Assembly (NCBI GenBank): GCA_002842045.1
Contig: PHBX01000017.1
Location: forward strand, 248,001 to 312,000
Source: Chloroflexi bacterium HGW-Chloroflexi-3
Lineage (GTDB): Bacteria; Chloroflexota; Anaerolineae; Anaerolineales; Anaerolineaceae
DNA: 64,000 nt
Reading direction: 5' to 3'
The position numbers were made by a program, and so were the translations under genes. This document shows, in pieces, positions 17,774 to 27,517 of this stretch. Below the pieces are notes generated by a model that saw nothing but the letters and a program-made list of their open reading frames with translations, did no database searches and was not told the origin of the DNA. The stretch's first letter is position 1, and each line of letters opens with the position of its first letter.

Positions 17774-18709
17774 CAGATTATTAATCACAAAAGATAAGAA
17801 TTACCTGTTACGAAAAATATTGAAGTACCTCGTCTGGAACAGGAAGGTCAGCTAAAAACGCAAGGTTGGGAGTTCATCGTCACCCCGTGGTATGAATCGG
17901 AATTTGATCCCAGAGAGATTATCGGTAATGGTCCTTTTGCTGCAGATATTTGCTATCCTGGTGCCATCGACTTAACTGCCGAAATTTCCCAATTGCGATC
18001 AAATTTATTGCCTGCAGAACAAGCCCGGTTTAAAGAACTGGGTGGCTTGTGCGCAGCAGCCATGTCAAGGACAATGACTGCAATTGAACCAGGCATGACC
18101 GAATTTGAGATCGCTTCGATTTTGTCTTCTGAAACAGGAAAGCAGGGAATAATTGCAATCGTTAATCTGGTTGCAACCGATGAAAGGATCTTTAAGTATC
18201 GTCATCCGCTGCCTACTGAAAAACAACTTGAAAGATACATCATGTTGGTACTGTGCGGAAGAAAATGGTGCTTGGTATGTTCTCTCACCCGATTAATTCA
18301 TCTTGGAAAAATTCCTGTTGAAATACAAAATAAATTAACGTCTGTGGCGAAAATAGATACAGAATTCATTAAAAACACCAGACCAGGAAAAACAATCGGT
18401 GAAGTCTTCTCAATGGCAAGAGAAGCATATCAAAAAGAAGGATATCCAGATGAGTGACAATTTCATCACCAGGGTGGCATTACGGGATATGAGCCACGCG
18501 AATCCATTGCTGGTCTGCAATCAAAACAAATGATTCAGGTAGGGCAATTCTACGCCTGGAATCCATCCATCAGCGGCGTAAAATCGGAAGATACCATTTT
18601 CGTTGGGGAAACTGAAAATGAAGTGATCACAAAAATTAAGGATTGGCCGACAATCGATGTTTCTGCGGAGGGTAACGATTTTCAACGCCCAGCCATTCTA
18701 CAGAAATAG
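17774..18709 (+). pseudogene. Broken M24-family metallopeptidase (Xaa-Pro peptidase-like)
   Basis: One reading frame from 17822 to 18709 encodes most of an M24 peptidase-like protein (VPRLEQEGQLKTQGWEFIV, MTEFEIASILSSE, QLERYIMLVLCGRKWCLVCSLTRLIHLGK, and after 18457 FHHQGGITGYEPRES and IQVGQFYAWNPSISG). It is interrupted by TGA at 18455-18457, where relatives have Trp. A 5' piece (LLITKDKNY) lies in another frame around 17774-17803, so there is also a frameshift. No intact start was found. It resembles cytosolic M24 proteins in which the metal site is only partly kept. Confidence 0.8.
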
Positions 18710-18796
18710 GATTTGAAAATAAAATATTCTCTCATTCAGATTTTCCTCTGAACATCTTGTTCAAACCATAAAGTAATCAGAATTTTTTCCGTAAGT

Positions 18797-20797
18797 TTAT
18801 GGACAGGGACTTACTATTTCAAGCCACTCAATACCAGAGTTCTCAAGGTCGTTGTTATATTGATTCGCCAGCCAGGTACAGCGCTGATCATTTCGGATTG
18901 CGCCAATTTTTGAAACTCCTCGATTCACCCACTGGCAATCACTACTGACTTCATAGCGTCTCATAAAGCCATACTCCTTCACATCACCCGGTGCAGAAGC
19001 TCCAAAACCATCCCATCTTTCGCCTGTCCAGCCAATCCCTGCATCTCTGGCATACGAAAATTGTAAATAATAGATATTCACCATTTCACTGGCATCGTTG
19101 GTAATTTTTATCTTCCCTGAACAATCATGGCTACAGGGGGAGGTATCAGAAAAATCAACTATTTTAGGCCCTTCCATTTCATACGTCAGATAACGGGTCA
19201 TATCACATTCTTCCAGACTTAGATTTTCCTGAACCTCTTTTTTCTCTTCCTCCGCTTCAGTAGATTCTGATAAGGTGATCTTTACCCACTTAAACCCCGT
19301 CCAATCAAGAGAGCCATCATCAGATTTGGTTTTTATGTAGAAACCATAATAATTCTCTCCCTGGTTCAAAGTAAGATAGGTTGTTTCACCAATATTTGTT
19401 GCGGCAATCAGGGTGGGTGTCTGATAATCTGATGCAGTTTGCCAGATCGTCACTTCACCCGGGATATTGATCTGATCAACAAACACATCTACGACTGCAT
19501 TATTCGTCTCATATTCCCTTTCAACAGCAATCGCAGGCATCTTCTGAAATGAGCTGTCCCTGTCGACGATATTGATGCGAAAATGTGGAAATGGATCAGA
19601 TGAAAGTGAACCATTTTCCACCTGCGACCATAAATCAGCGATCAATTCCCAATTTACAATATCTTTTGGTGGAATGTAGTAAATATGGCTGAATGCGATT
19701 GGGGCACCATCCGTCCTCAATCCTGATTGATAGATCTGAAACGAGGATGAGGTCAAATCAAAATCCAAAGTTCTGGTGCCATCTTTTGGATAATTTGGAT
19801 CGGATACATAAAATGTACTGCCTATTTTTTGATAGGCAATAATGGCATGTCCTTCTCCGCCTTCTCCATCCGTCATAACGATCAATTGAGGTTTTCCTGT
19901 TATTAGCATCAGATAAGCAACTGTGAAATATGTCCTCAATGGATTGCTTTTTTCAAAATTTGCCCAATATGTCACATCCGGGTTACCTTCGATCCAGGCA
20001 TAACTTTGCACAATACTGCTTAGTTTATACACCATAACATCATCCTCCCATAAATCAGGTGTATCAAAAAACGCAGTATTGTATCCATCGTAAGCATCGT
20101 ACAATGCATTGTCGTTGAATGTTTCATGGTAATAAAGATTTGCCAGGGATTGACCAGCGCAATGTCCATGCGGTGTAAACCATGAGCCCTGATTCGGAAA
20201 TTTAAAATTACTCTTCCCAAACACAAAGGATGTATTGATATCCTCATAAAGCGCTATTTCCCTGACCATTGCGAAGATAAATTTGGAAAATCTTTTTGAA
20301 ATAAAGGTAAGCGAATCAGACGATTCTCCAACAACTGGGAGGCCTTCCAACTGATTCGTTTCAGGATCAATATGAAATGGTAAGGCGAAATAACCTTCTG
20401 GTACTTTCAAAGGCACTGTGATTTCCAAGAAATCCTCCGGGGTGACATCCTGAAGATCAATATCAATCAACGGGGTGATTGGTTCGAAATATTCTCCATA
20501 TGGATGGCTTTTCACTTCTTGATAACTGATGTTAATTTCCGAAGGTTCAGTGAGCGCATTCTGTGGCGCATAAATACGCATACCATCCAGAGGATCGCCA
20601 GGAATATCCACGGTTACCCCCTCCCCAGCCGAGAGAACCCCATCCAAAACCTCCTTCACTTCGCCAAGTTTCATTTGGGAAGCGGTTGATGCGTTTTCAG
20701 ACGTTACCGTTCTGGTTGGCAAGTTGCACCCAAAGGTGATACTCAACAAAAGAACACAAATTATAGAAAGTTTGATGGTTTGAGAATTGATTTTCAT
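18797..20797 (-). CDS. Large lipoprotein with a papain-like (C39-type) domain
   Basis: A 666-residue exported lipoprotein with a signal peptide ending in the lipobox ITFGC (Cys24). Residues 50-170 are a beta-sandwich-like part. A possible peptidase_C39-like domain follows at about 205-370, with candidate catalytic residues Cys in HGHCAGQSLANLYY, His in GEGGEGHAIIAY and a polar residue in VSDPNYP. After 420 it looks like an immunoglobulin-type domain, and the last 110 residues are Cys-rich (CSHDC...C...C). Whether it is an active peptidase is not known. It has a GGAGG ribosome site. It shares style with the broken lipoprotein gene at 22635. Confidence 0.65.
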   Translation of the reverse strand: MKINSQTIKLSIICVLLLSITFGCNLPTRTVTSENASTASQMKLGEVKEVLDGVLSAGEGVTVDIPGDPLDGMRIYAPQNALTEPSEINISYQEVKSHPYGEYFEPITPLIDIDLQDVTPEDFLEITVPLKVPEGYFALPFHIDPETNQLEGLPVVGESSDSLTFISKRFSKFIFAMVREIALYEDINTSFVFGKSNFKFPNQGSWFTPHGHCAGQSLANLYYHETFNDNALYDAYDGYNTAFFDTPDLWEDDVMVYKLSSIVQSYAWIEGNPDVTYWANFEKSNPLRTYFTVAYLMLITGKPQLIVMTDGEGGEGHAIIAYQKIGSTFYVSDPNYPKDGTRTLDFDLTSSSFQIYQSGLRTDGAPIAFSHIYYIPPKDIVNWELIADLWSQVENGSLSSDPFPHFRINIVDRDSSFQKMPAIAVEREYETNNAVVDVFVDQINIPGEVTIWQTASDYQTPTLIAATNIGETTYLTLNQGENYYGFYIKTKSDDGSLDWTGFKWVKITLSESTEAEEEKKEVQENLSLEECDMTRYLTYEMEGPKIVDFSDTSPCSHDCSGKIKITNDASEMVNIYYLQFSYARDAGIGWTGERWDGFGASAPGDVKEYGFMRRYEVSSDCQWVNRGVSKIGAIRNDQRCTWLANQYNNDLENSGIEWLEIVSPCP

Positions 20798-20892
20798 TTT
20801 CCCCCTCCAGGCAAGACGGTGAAAAGGATGGCAAGCACAATTAACTTGTCTTCATTATACAGAATAATCGCTGGAGTGAGAAATTTCTGAAT

Positions 20893-21345
20893 TTAATTTT
20901 TACTTAGAGCAACTTTTTTAGTCACCCAGGAGCGATACAAAAACAAAATACGCAACATAAAGGGAGCATAAAGTAATCGTGTCCACAGATAATTCAAGCC
21001 GGTTTGATACTCAAATTCAATTCGATCCTGCACTTCAGTGACAACGTCTGCGAGCGCTGTGAAGGTATGCGTGTGTCGCCAATGCAACATTGGACCTTTT
21101 TCCTGGACATTGGTAAACCCATGCAGTCGATCAACATTTACATGTCGGGCTGTCCAGCGCACCGGGAAAGGTCCAAACCACATCGTAAATTCGGTGATCG
21201 ATCCTTCCCCCAGCGGTTCAAGATGATGGATCTGCACAACAACCGGAAAGGGTGTCAGGCGTTTGAGGGCAGTGGTACTGCTATGAAAATCCGCCACCGC
21301 CTGAATAGGGGCTTTCACCTGAAATGTGTTTTTAAAAATCTTCAT
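20893..21345 (-). CDS. SRPBCC (START-like) family protein
   Basis: A 150-residue protein with the START/polyketide-cyclase fold pattern. It opens with FKNTFQVKAPIQAVADFHSS, has beta strands TEFTMWFGPFPVRWTARHV and LHWRHTHTF, and ends in a long helix region (LWTRLLYAPFMLRILFLYRSW). The fold forms a hydrophobic cavity for lipids or cofactors. The substrate is unknown. There is no operon partner on the same strand close by. Confidence 0.8.
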   Translation of the reverse strand: MKIFKNTFQVKAPIQAVADFHSSTTALKRLTPFPVVVQIHHLEPLGEGSITEFTMWFGPFPVRWTARHVNVDRLHGFTNVQEKGPMLHWRHTHTFTALADVVTEVQDRIEFEYQTGLNYLWTRLLYAPFMLRILFLYRSWVTKKVALSKN

Positions 21346-21479
21346 ACTTTGCTTCCTTTTCTCTTTTAATTTTCACTCATAAGCTCATCCTCATCAAAGG
21401 TTTGTATAATTTTTGTACATTCTTTTTTTAACTTTCAGCTTTGAGCCTTGAGCTTTCAGCTTTCCGGTAAAATAAACCC

Positions 21480-22376
21480 ATGAACACAGATTCATTCTGG
21501 AATTTCTACTGGGAAACCCGCTTGCAATACCTGCAGGGACAAGGCAAAGGCGAAGTGATTTTACAGGCATCTCGTTTCATTCGGGATGCCATTACCCCTG
21601 CAAGGATCCTCGAAGCCGGCTGTGGTGAAGCGCAGATCATCGGTTCCCTGGTGGATGCGCATGGCAGCCCGTCTGGTGAACAGGCCAGCGTCGGGATCGA
21701 TCGCGATCTGGCCGCCCTAGCAATCGCCCGGAAAAAATACCCATCCATCCGTTTTCTTGCCGGTGATTTCACCGTCACAGACTTGCTCCAGTCATTGGGA
21801 AAATTCGATCTTTTGTTGCTGGTCAACGCCCTGCACCACGTCTTCTCGGATGCCTATGATCCCACTCTGGGGGAGATTGACGTGCCAAAAGGGAAAGCCA
21901 ATTTACTTACCAGTTTTACCAAACTGTCACAGGCGGTCAAAACAGGTGGATACGTGATCCTTTTCGATGGTCTCGAAGCGAACATCCCTCCCGATAAACC
22001 TGTTCAAATTCAATTTCAAACGCCCGATGCCTTGGAAAAATTCCAAACCTTTGCCCGGGAGTACAATCCCTTCCACATCCAATACCAACTGAATACAGAT
22101 GACAGCATATCCCTCTCCATGCGCGATTTCACCCGCTACATCACCAAAATCATCTTCCTGGGCAAGCCACTCTGGGACCGTGAACGCCAGGAAAGCTACC
22201 AATACTTCAATGAAAGTGAAATGCGCGAGATGCTCACCCAGAATGGATTTGACGTTCAGGAATTTCAGCTCCTGAGCGTGGATTATGACCACTGGCTGCA
22301 GGAGGTTAGGATTTTCACCCCGGGTATTGATTTTCCGCCCGAACATGTCCTCATCACCGCCCAGAAAACGGGATGA
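21480..22376 (+). CDS. Class I SAM-dependent methyltransferase
   Basis: A 298-residue Rossmann-fold methyltransferase. Motif I is RILEAGCGEAQIIGSL, motif II ends in the acidic GIDRD, a middle strand is FLAGDF, and LLLLVNALHHV is the motif after which the substrate domain begins. The C-terminal part (YQYFNESEMREMLTQNGFDVQEF) is typical of enzymes acting on small molecules or quinones. The substrate cannot be named. It is preceded by AGCTTTGAGC-type repeats. Confidence 0.85.
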   Translation: MNTDSFWNFYWETRLQYLQGQGKGEVILQASRFIRDAITPARILEAGCGEAQIIGSLVDAHGSPSGEQASVGIDRDLAALAIARKKYPSIRFLAGDFTVTDLLQSLGKFDLLLLVNALHHVFSDAYDPTLGEIDVPKGKANLLTSFTKLSQAVKTGGYVILFDGLEANIPPDKPVQIQFQTPDALEKFQTFAREYNPFHIQYQLNTDDSISLSMRDFTRYITKIIFLGKPLWDRERQESYQYFNESEMREMLTQNGFDVQEFQLLSVDYDHWLQEVRIFTPGIDFPPEHVLITAQKTG

Positions 22377-22634
22377 GACCATCTGTAATTGTTTATAATC
22401 AGAGCAGTTCCCTTCTTTTCCACCAGTTTTATCCGGAGACCACCGCCCGGGAGCTGATCCGGATTCTGGAGGAGTGGATAAAAAGGAAGGGCGGGGAGAA
22501 ATCTTTATAATAAGACCTGTGCTAAAATATATTATCTGTACATTATTTCACAACAATATGTAATTTTTTTCTCCTGAGGTTCCATCGCAAAACAAATCAA
22601 ACCGCCTTTATTCTTTGGGGAAGAAGGAGTCCTT

Positions 22635-24458
22635 ATGATTTCCAAAACTCACTTAATTCGGACTTTTATTTTGGTTGTTGTTTTATTTTTTTCTTTAGGT
22701 TGTTTTTCGATGTCCTATTTCGTCGATATGGATAACGATGCATCTGGAAATGGGATGATTTATCATTCTTTAACTTTTCCTGATATTGGAGAAAAAGGTG
22801 CATCCTCCTTTGATTCTTACATTGAAAGACCTTAACAACGAAGGCTGGGAAAAAATAGAAATCTCATCAGCAGGAAATGATCTGCTTCAATTAACCGCTG
22901 AATACAAAATTGATCCGGCATCTGGTCGTGGTTTTCCGGAATCTATGAAGAACTTTTCACTGAAGGTGGAAGAAGCTGAAAATGGTTACAAGTATTTCAC
23001 TATGGATGGCGCCTATGATTACACCCAATTGAGTGAAATGTGGACCAACTTACAAAATGCTGATTCAGGATTTACAATTGATTTAGGGCAATATTTTGGG
23101 GGTGAGCAAAGTGTAATGACAAAAGAAGAAATCGATGCTTTTGTTCAACGCTTTGGATCACCAAAGGTTGAGTTTAAAATCAAATTACCTGGAAATACAC
23201 CAGTAGAAGCGAAAGGAACCTGGCGCAATCTAGAAGATTATTTGAATGGAAAAACCGATGTAATTGAATTTGTTTGGACGCCGGATAAACGTCCAACCGG
23301 CACCTTACATGTCTCAAGACGTTGGGAACCAAAAACTGAAGTTTCTCAAGAAGATATACAAAATAATTTACAAAACTTATTCTACAATTATCAACAGGAA
23401 ATTCCTATTGGCTGGAATATAAACATTTTAGAAATGCCTACTGGGGGATGGTTTAATAATCTTATATTTGCACATTTCAATAATGAAATCTACACTTGCG
23501 GCAGCTATCAAAATTATGTGATGGATTTTCTCGATCGCATCCGCACAAGCCCAGACACCAATGTTCGCAATATGCTAAATGGTCTCGATTACGGTCCCAT
23601 CCAGACCAACGGAGGTGGACATGTTGCGGTGGTTGTCTATCCATCTGGAACTGATTGGTTGGAAACCGGAACAGTGTTTGACCCCTGGCCAACTCAAAAA
23701 CCACAAATATATGATATCGATACCTGGTTTGTCTCCTTAGGATTATATGCTTACGGTGGTTATTATCCTGAGGTTAGCTTTGGAATGGAAAATGCTTATC
23801 CCCACCTTTCTGGGGGACTGTCATCCTATCCAGCACAAGCGGATCTCGATCGTCACCGGGCAGAACCCATCAAACAAATCCTGGTGATCAATTCCCCGTC
23901 ACAGTCATGCTCAAAATGGAAGATGGTAGTCTGGTCGGTGTCGATCCGAATGGCAATGCAATCAATCAGACGCCTGTTGATGTGTCATTTTACTCCTTGC
24001 CAAAGGAAAATGGGGAACACTCCTGGTTCTTCTTGCTGCCTGATCAGGTAGCAGAGGTATATGTATATGGACAAAATGCGGGAATGGTCCACATGGCGTT
24101 GGTCTCCCAGGATAAAATACTAGGGTTCGAACCGCAGCAAATTCACTCAGGCGAATCTTTCACCTTTTCCATTCAACCCGATGCAACATTGTCGCGATTA
24201 CAACTTGAAAGGGGTGAAACTGCTGAACCTTCTTTAATCAACCGAGAAAATTTCCTTAAGTGTGTCGGGGTCGAAAACTCGGACGAAAGCAACCTTGAGA
24301 CGATTCCGCAAGACAACTCATTGGTACCTGAAACCTCATACGATGATGGTGACGCCAATACCAGATTATTAGGAGCAATATGCATAGGACTCTGCTGTTG
24401 TTTTGTGATCATTGTTGTTGTAGTTGTGACCATACTTGTTGTTCGAAAACATCGGTAA
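22635..24458 (+). pseudogene. Lipoprotein gene split by two compensating frameshifts
   Basis: Three consecutive frames read as one protein. Residues 1-60 form a lipoprotein start (signal peptide ending FSLGC) in the frame of 22635. From about 22828 to about 23862 the frame is shifted (LNNEGWEKIEISS, YTCGSYQNYVMDFLDRI, GGGHVAVVVYPSGTDW). The original frame then resumes (NPGDQFPVTVMLKMEDGSLVG) and ends in a strongly hydrophobic helix plus RKHR. The middle could be a papain-like fold (Cys in YTCGSYQN, His in GGHVAVV), as in the 18797 lipoprotein. Either two real indels have inactivated the gene or they are assembly errors; homopolymer runs are present near the first. Confidence 0.7.
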
Positions 24459-24475
24459 ACAAAATTTTGATAAAC

Positions 24476-24730
24476 TTAGACTTCTCCACATTTAATCAAG
24501 GTTAATATACTTCCTGTTGACACCATACCAAATCCCAAAAAATTGATGATGAGATTTCCAGGAATCATTTGAAGGACCATTAAGATCGGCAAACTGATTC
24601 CAACAAGAATTAATCCAACAGAAATCAGCATACATAATCTTGGATGCATAAATCTTCTAAAATCATATTTGTTTTGGGTGTATGAATTTTGAATGGAAAG
24701 TAGATTTTGTTTATTAACTAAAGCCGCCAT
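24476..24730 (-). CDS. Small two-helix membrane protein
   Basis: An 84-residue protein with two hydrophobic segments (CMLISVGLILVGISLPILMVL and LIINFLGFGMVSTGSILTLI). The start at 24730 has a strong AAGGAGG site. No family was recognised. It runs convergent to the broken lipoprotein gene, ending 18 bases from it. Confidence 0.6.
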   Translation of the reverse strand: MAALVNKQNLLSIQNSYTQNKYDFRRFMHPRLCMLISVGLILVGISLPILMVLQMIPGNLIINFLGFGMVSTGSILTLIKCGEV

Positions 24731-24866
24731 ACCAACCTCCTTACACATCTGGTTGTATATTTATCTTAGCGAATCTTTCGCTCGGAGTCACTAGCCAACT
24801 GGAGAGGATTTATTTGAAATTTGTAATTAATATTACTAATTCTCTGAAAATAATTGAATCTCCTTG

Positions 24867-24904
24867 TTGACAAATTTCTACCTATATCGTAAAATACCGA
24901 TATA
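24867..24904 (+). promoter_or_regulatory. arsR-type promoter with overlapping operator
   Basis: A near-perfect sigma-70 promoter: TTGACA at 24867-24872 and TAAAAT at 24890-24895, 17 bases apart. The -10 lies inside an imperfect inverted repeat, TATATCG...CGATATA (24883-24904). Binding there would block transcription of the regulator gene that begins 14 bases later, so autorepression is expected. Confidence 0.8.
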
Positions 24905-24917
24905 AGGAATCTCCAAA

Positions 24918-25274
24918 ATGAAAAAATACCCTCTCTCACCTGACGATCAGCGTCTGGCTGCCATGCTCAAAGCCCTCGGTAACCCGATCCGTTTTCGTAT
25001 CATGCACATCCTGGCCGAGAATAAACAGTGCATCACCGGTGATATCGTCGAATTAATTGATCTGGCGCAATCAACCGTCAGCCAGCATCTGAAAGTGTTG
25101 CGAGAAGCAGGTTTAATCAGCGGTGAAATTGAAGGTCCGGCAACCTGTTACTGTCTGAATGACGATGGAATCCGTTGGATGAAATCAAAAATTGAAAGCT
25201 GGCTGCCGGAATGTTGCCCAACACCCGAGCACAGACGATTTGTTGTCAATCATAAACATGGTTTTTCTGGATAG
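24918..25274 (+). CDS. ArsR/SmtB-family transcriptional repressor
   Basis: A 118-residue winged-helix regulator (LAAMLKALGNPIRFRIMHIL, then AQSTVSQHLKVLREAGLISGEIEGPATCYCLN). Cysteines occur at CITGD, CYC and ECC, so metal(loid) sensing is possible, but no standard CXC helix-3 site is evident. It is followed by a broken methyltransferase start with its own copy of the operator core, so it once controlled a larger operon. The gene itself is intact. Confidence 0.92.
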   Translation: MKKYPLSPDDQRLAAMLKALGNPIRFRIMHILAENKQCITGDIVELIDLAQSTVSQHLKVLREAGLISGEIEGPATCYCLNDDGIRWMKSKIESWLPECCPTPEHRRFVVNHKHGFSG

Positions 25275-25306
25275 AAATTATTAATTGAATTTTTTTATTT
25301 CAATTC

Positions 25307-25322
25307 ATCGTAAAATTACGAT
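25307..25322 (+). promoter_or_regulatory. Second ArsR operator, 16-base perfect palindrome
   Basis: ATCGTAAAATTACGAT matches the core of the repeat in the arsR promoter (TCGTAAAATAC). It lies 18 bases before the ATG at 25341. It indicates that the regulator also controlled the genes that follow, which are now broken. Confidence 0.75.
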
Positions 25323-25340
25323 AAAGAAAGGTGTTATACA

Positions 25341-25606
25341 ATGAAATCTACATCAAATGAGTATTTCAAAGAAGTGGCTGAACAATGGGATGATCTACGT
25401 AAAGGTTTTTTTCCGGATTATGGCTACCGTATGGTGCTGAGATCATCGAGCGTAATCATCATAATTACACCCTGAGAGTCAATCGCAACCTCACAGCCCC
25501 CATCACCAGCGAACTGCTCAAAAAGCTATCCATTACGGATTTGGCAATTGAGGAGCCAGCACTAGAAGCTGTAGTCGACCGGGTTTATCAGGAAGGTACC
25601 CTATGA
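25341..25606 (+). pseudogene. Deletion scar: methyltransferase start joined to ABC ATPase end
   Basis: The first 30 codons (EYFKEVAEQWDDLRKGFFPD) are the N-terminus of an ArsM-like or related methyltransferase, with an AAAGG site upstream. The similarity ends abruptly near 25425. From there, in another frame, the sequence encodes the C-terminus of an ABC-2 exporter ATPase (NRNLTAPITSELLKKL, then ITDLAIEEPALEAVVDRVYQEG). Its stop overlaps the permease start by ATGA. A deletion of roughly one and a half to two kilobases, joining two genes of a former operon, explains this. Confidence 0.75.
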
Positions 25607-26475
25607 ATCATCGCGGAGGAATCGCATTAATCCGTAGTACCTGGTTATCCTGGATGCAATATCGCAGCTTTTTCTTCATTTTAGCCTTTGGGTGGATGGT
25701 ACCCCCACTGGTGGCAATGTTCGTGTGGATGTCTGCTGCTGGTAAATGTATGCTTTGCAATTGATCAAAAGTTTTATGCGCGCTTCCTTACAACAGGATC
25801 TGGCTTATATTCTGATCCTGTTCAGCCAGATCGAGAACCTCAATGGCTGGAGCTTCAGTTCCACTCTGGGTGTCATGGCTGTCTACCTGATTATCAGTGC
25901 CATCCGGGGTCTGTTTATCGGTCCAAGCCTGGAGACCCTGGTGGGCTTGGGGCAGGAGATCTGGAATGGCAATTTCGATTTCAGTCTGATCCGTCCGGTC
26001 AACGTCCAGTTTCTGGTGACTTTCCGCATTTGGCGCTTTTTTGCTTTACTTGATCTCACCTTGGGATTAGGCGTACTTTTTTTATGCCGTATCACAAAGC
26101 CCTGGCCCACTCACCTGGCTAAACTGGTTTTTATTCGCTATCACACTGGCTGCAGGTACGTTGATCACCTATGCTTTACTGCTTGGTTTGAGTGCTCTCG
26201 CTTTTTGGAGTCCCGGTTTTCTGATCACCTGGGTTTTTGATGCATTGTTCCAACTTGCGCGTTACCCCATTGGTATTTATCCTCCATTTATTCGCATTCT
26301 GCTTACCTGGATTATTCCAATTGGATTAATAACAACAATACCAGCTCAGGCACTCAGCGGCCAGATCGGGGTTAGCATGGTACTCACCAGTCTGGGTGTA
26401 GCTGGTTTGTTGCTGATCGCTGCTTCCTGGTTATTCCGATCTGGAATCCAGCACTATCATAGTGCTTCCAGTTAG
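25603..26475 (+). pseudogene. Fused, frameshifted ABC-2 exporter permeases
   Basis: Codons from 25603 encode the N-terminus of one ABC-2 permease (STWLSWMQYRSFFFILAF, then WMVPPLVAMFVWMSAAG). The frame then breaks and a second permease begins near 25746 (LIKSFMRASLQQDLAY). That one lacks an early segment and changes frame between about 26060 and 26120. It ends normally (AFWSPGFLITWVFDALFQLARYP, TWIIPIGLITTIPAQAL, ASWLFRSG). With the ATPase relic just upstream, this is a collapsed three-gene exporter operon. Confidence 0.75.
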
Positions 26476-26575
26476 ATGTATCGCTTTCGTTTCAGTCTGG
26501 AAATCCAGGTTGATATGTCGAATTGGTCAAACTCTACACTAATTAACCAGGCATTTTAGGGGCAGCTCATCATAT

Positions 26576-27424
26576 TTATGGCAAATTCCCATTTTGTCCA
26601 TCCATTATGGTTTCAGCAGCCTGATAGGAACCTAGCAATTTAACAAAAGATGCCTGGCGCAAGATACCCATCAAAGCAGCTTCCGTTTCAATATCCTGTG
26701 CATGTCCTTCAAAATCAAGATAAAAAAGATATTGCCAGGGTTTATTAAGCCGCGGCCGTGATTCTATTTTTGTGAGGTTGATATTGCGTCGTGCAAATTC
26801 TCCCAGGCAATTATATAACACACCCGGAGCATGCGGTGTTGCAAACACAATTGAGGTTTTGTTTTTTTCTGCACGTGGTGGTTTCAGGTAGGAAAGCAAA
26901 AAGAAACGTGTAAAATTAAAGCTGAAATCTTCTATCCCCTGATCAATGACCTTTAGCCCGTATAATTGAGCAGCAAACACAGATGCGATCACTGCCACAC
27001 CAGATTCCGGAGATTGAGCCAGATCTCGCGCACTGCCAGCGGTGTCAAAGTGTGCGACGGCATTGTATCCATGCCGCCGCAGGTAGTTCTGACACTGTGA
27101 AAGCGCTTGTGGATGGGATCGTACCGTGTGGATCTCCTGTGGATCACTTTCTGGAAGAGTCATCAGGGTATGGCGGACACGCAGAATAATCTCAGCATAT
27201 ATACTCAAATCATGTTCAGCCAGCAACTCATAGCTTTGATTCACTGATCCAGCAACTGCATTTTCTACCGGTAAAATAGCATAATCAGCTTGATCGGCTT
27301 CCACACTGATAAACAAATCCCTGAATGATGGGCATGGAATGGTCTCTATTTCTTCCCCAAAATATTGGTGGATGGCTTCTTGAGAATAAGCACCATTTAT
27401 TCCTTGAAAAACAACGCGGTTCAT
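26576..27424 (-). CDS. pheA: Prephenate dehydratase
   Basis: A 282-residue monofunctional enzyme that converts prephenate to phenylpyruvate in phenylalanine synthesis. The catalytic domain shows VVFQGINGAYSQEAI, the substrate segment PVENAVAGSVNQSYELL and the conserved FTRFFLL. The regulatory ACT domain (about 190-270) has the Phe-binding ESRPRLNKPWQYLFYLDF. There is no chorismate mutase domain; that activity is encoded by aroH across the divergent promoter region. Transcription is probably controlled by the Phe-rich leader and terminator directly upstream. Confidence 0.97.
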   Translation of the reverse strand: MNRVVFQGINGAYSQEAIHQYFGEEIETIPCPSFRDLFISVEADQADYAILPVENAVAGSVNQSYELLAEHDLSIYAEIILRVRHTLMTLPESDPQEIHTVRSHPQALSQCQNYLRRHGYNAVAHFDTAGSARDLAQSPESGVAVIASVFAAQLYGLKVIDQGIEDFSFNFTRFFLLSYLKPPRAEKNKTSIVFATPHAPGVLYNCLGEFARRNINLTKIESRPRLNKPWQYLFYLDFEGHAQDIETEAALMGILRQASFVKLLGSYQAAETIMDGQNGNLP

Positions 27425-27446
27425 GTGTACTCCTTACCGTGGAAAA

Positions 27447-27477
27447 TAAAAACGTGAAGCCTTGCGTGCTTCACGTT
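27447..27477 (-). terminator. Attenuator terminator in the pheA leader
   Basis: On the minus strand a 10-bp stem (AACGTGAAGC/GCTTCACGTT, 7-base loop) is followed by a run of T, 23 bases before the pheA ATG. The segment AAGCAC of its left arm and loop (27466-27471) can instead pair with GTGCTT near the end of the leader ORF (27527-27532), a candidate antiterminator. Confidence 0.75.
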
Positions 27478-27517
27478 GATTGATCTGGATCAGCGTTTTT
27501 AGCGCTATGAACTGTTA

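Noticed and set aside
17555..17788. 77-codon minus-strand frame after hppA
   Set aside because: It has hydrophobic stretches but no ribosome site or recognisable family, and it overlaps the damaged 5' end of the M24 relic. Left out as unsupported.
22377..22634. Possible gene fragment after the methyltransferase
   Set aside because: A short frame ending near 22509 (FYPETTARELIRILEEW) could be a gene tail, but it has no start, no partner and no recognised family.
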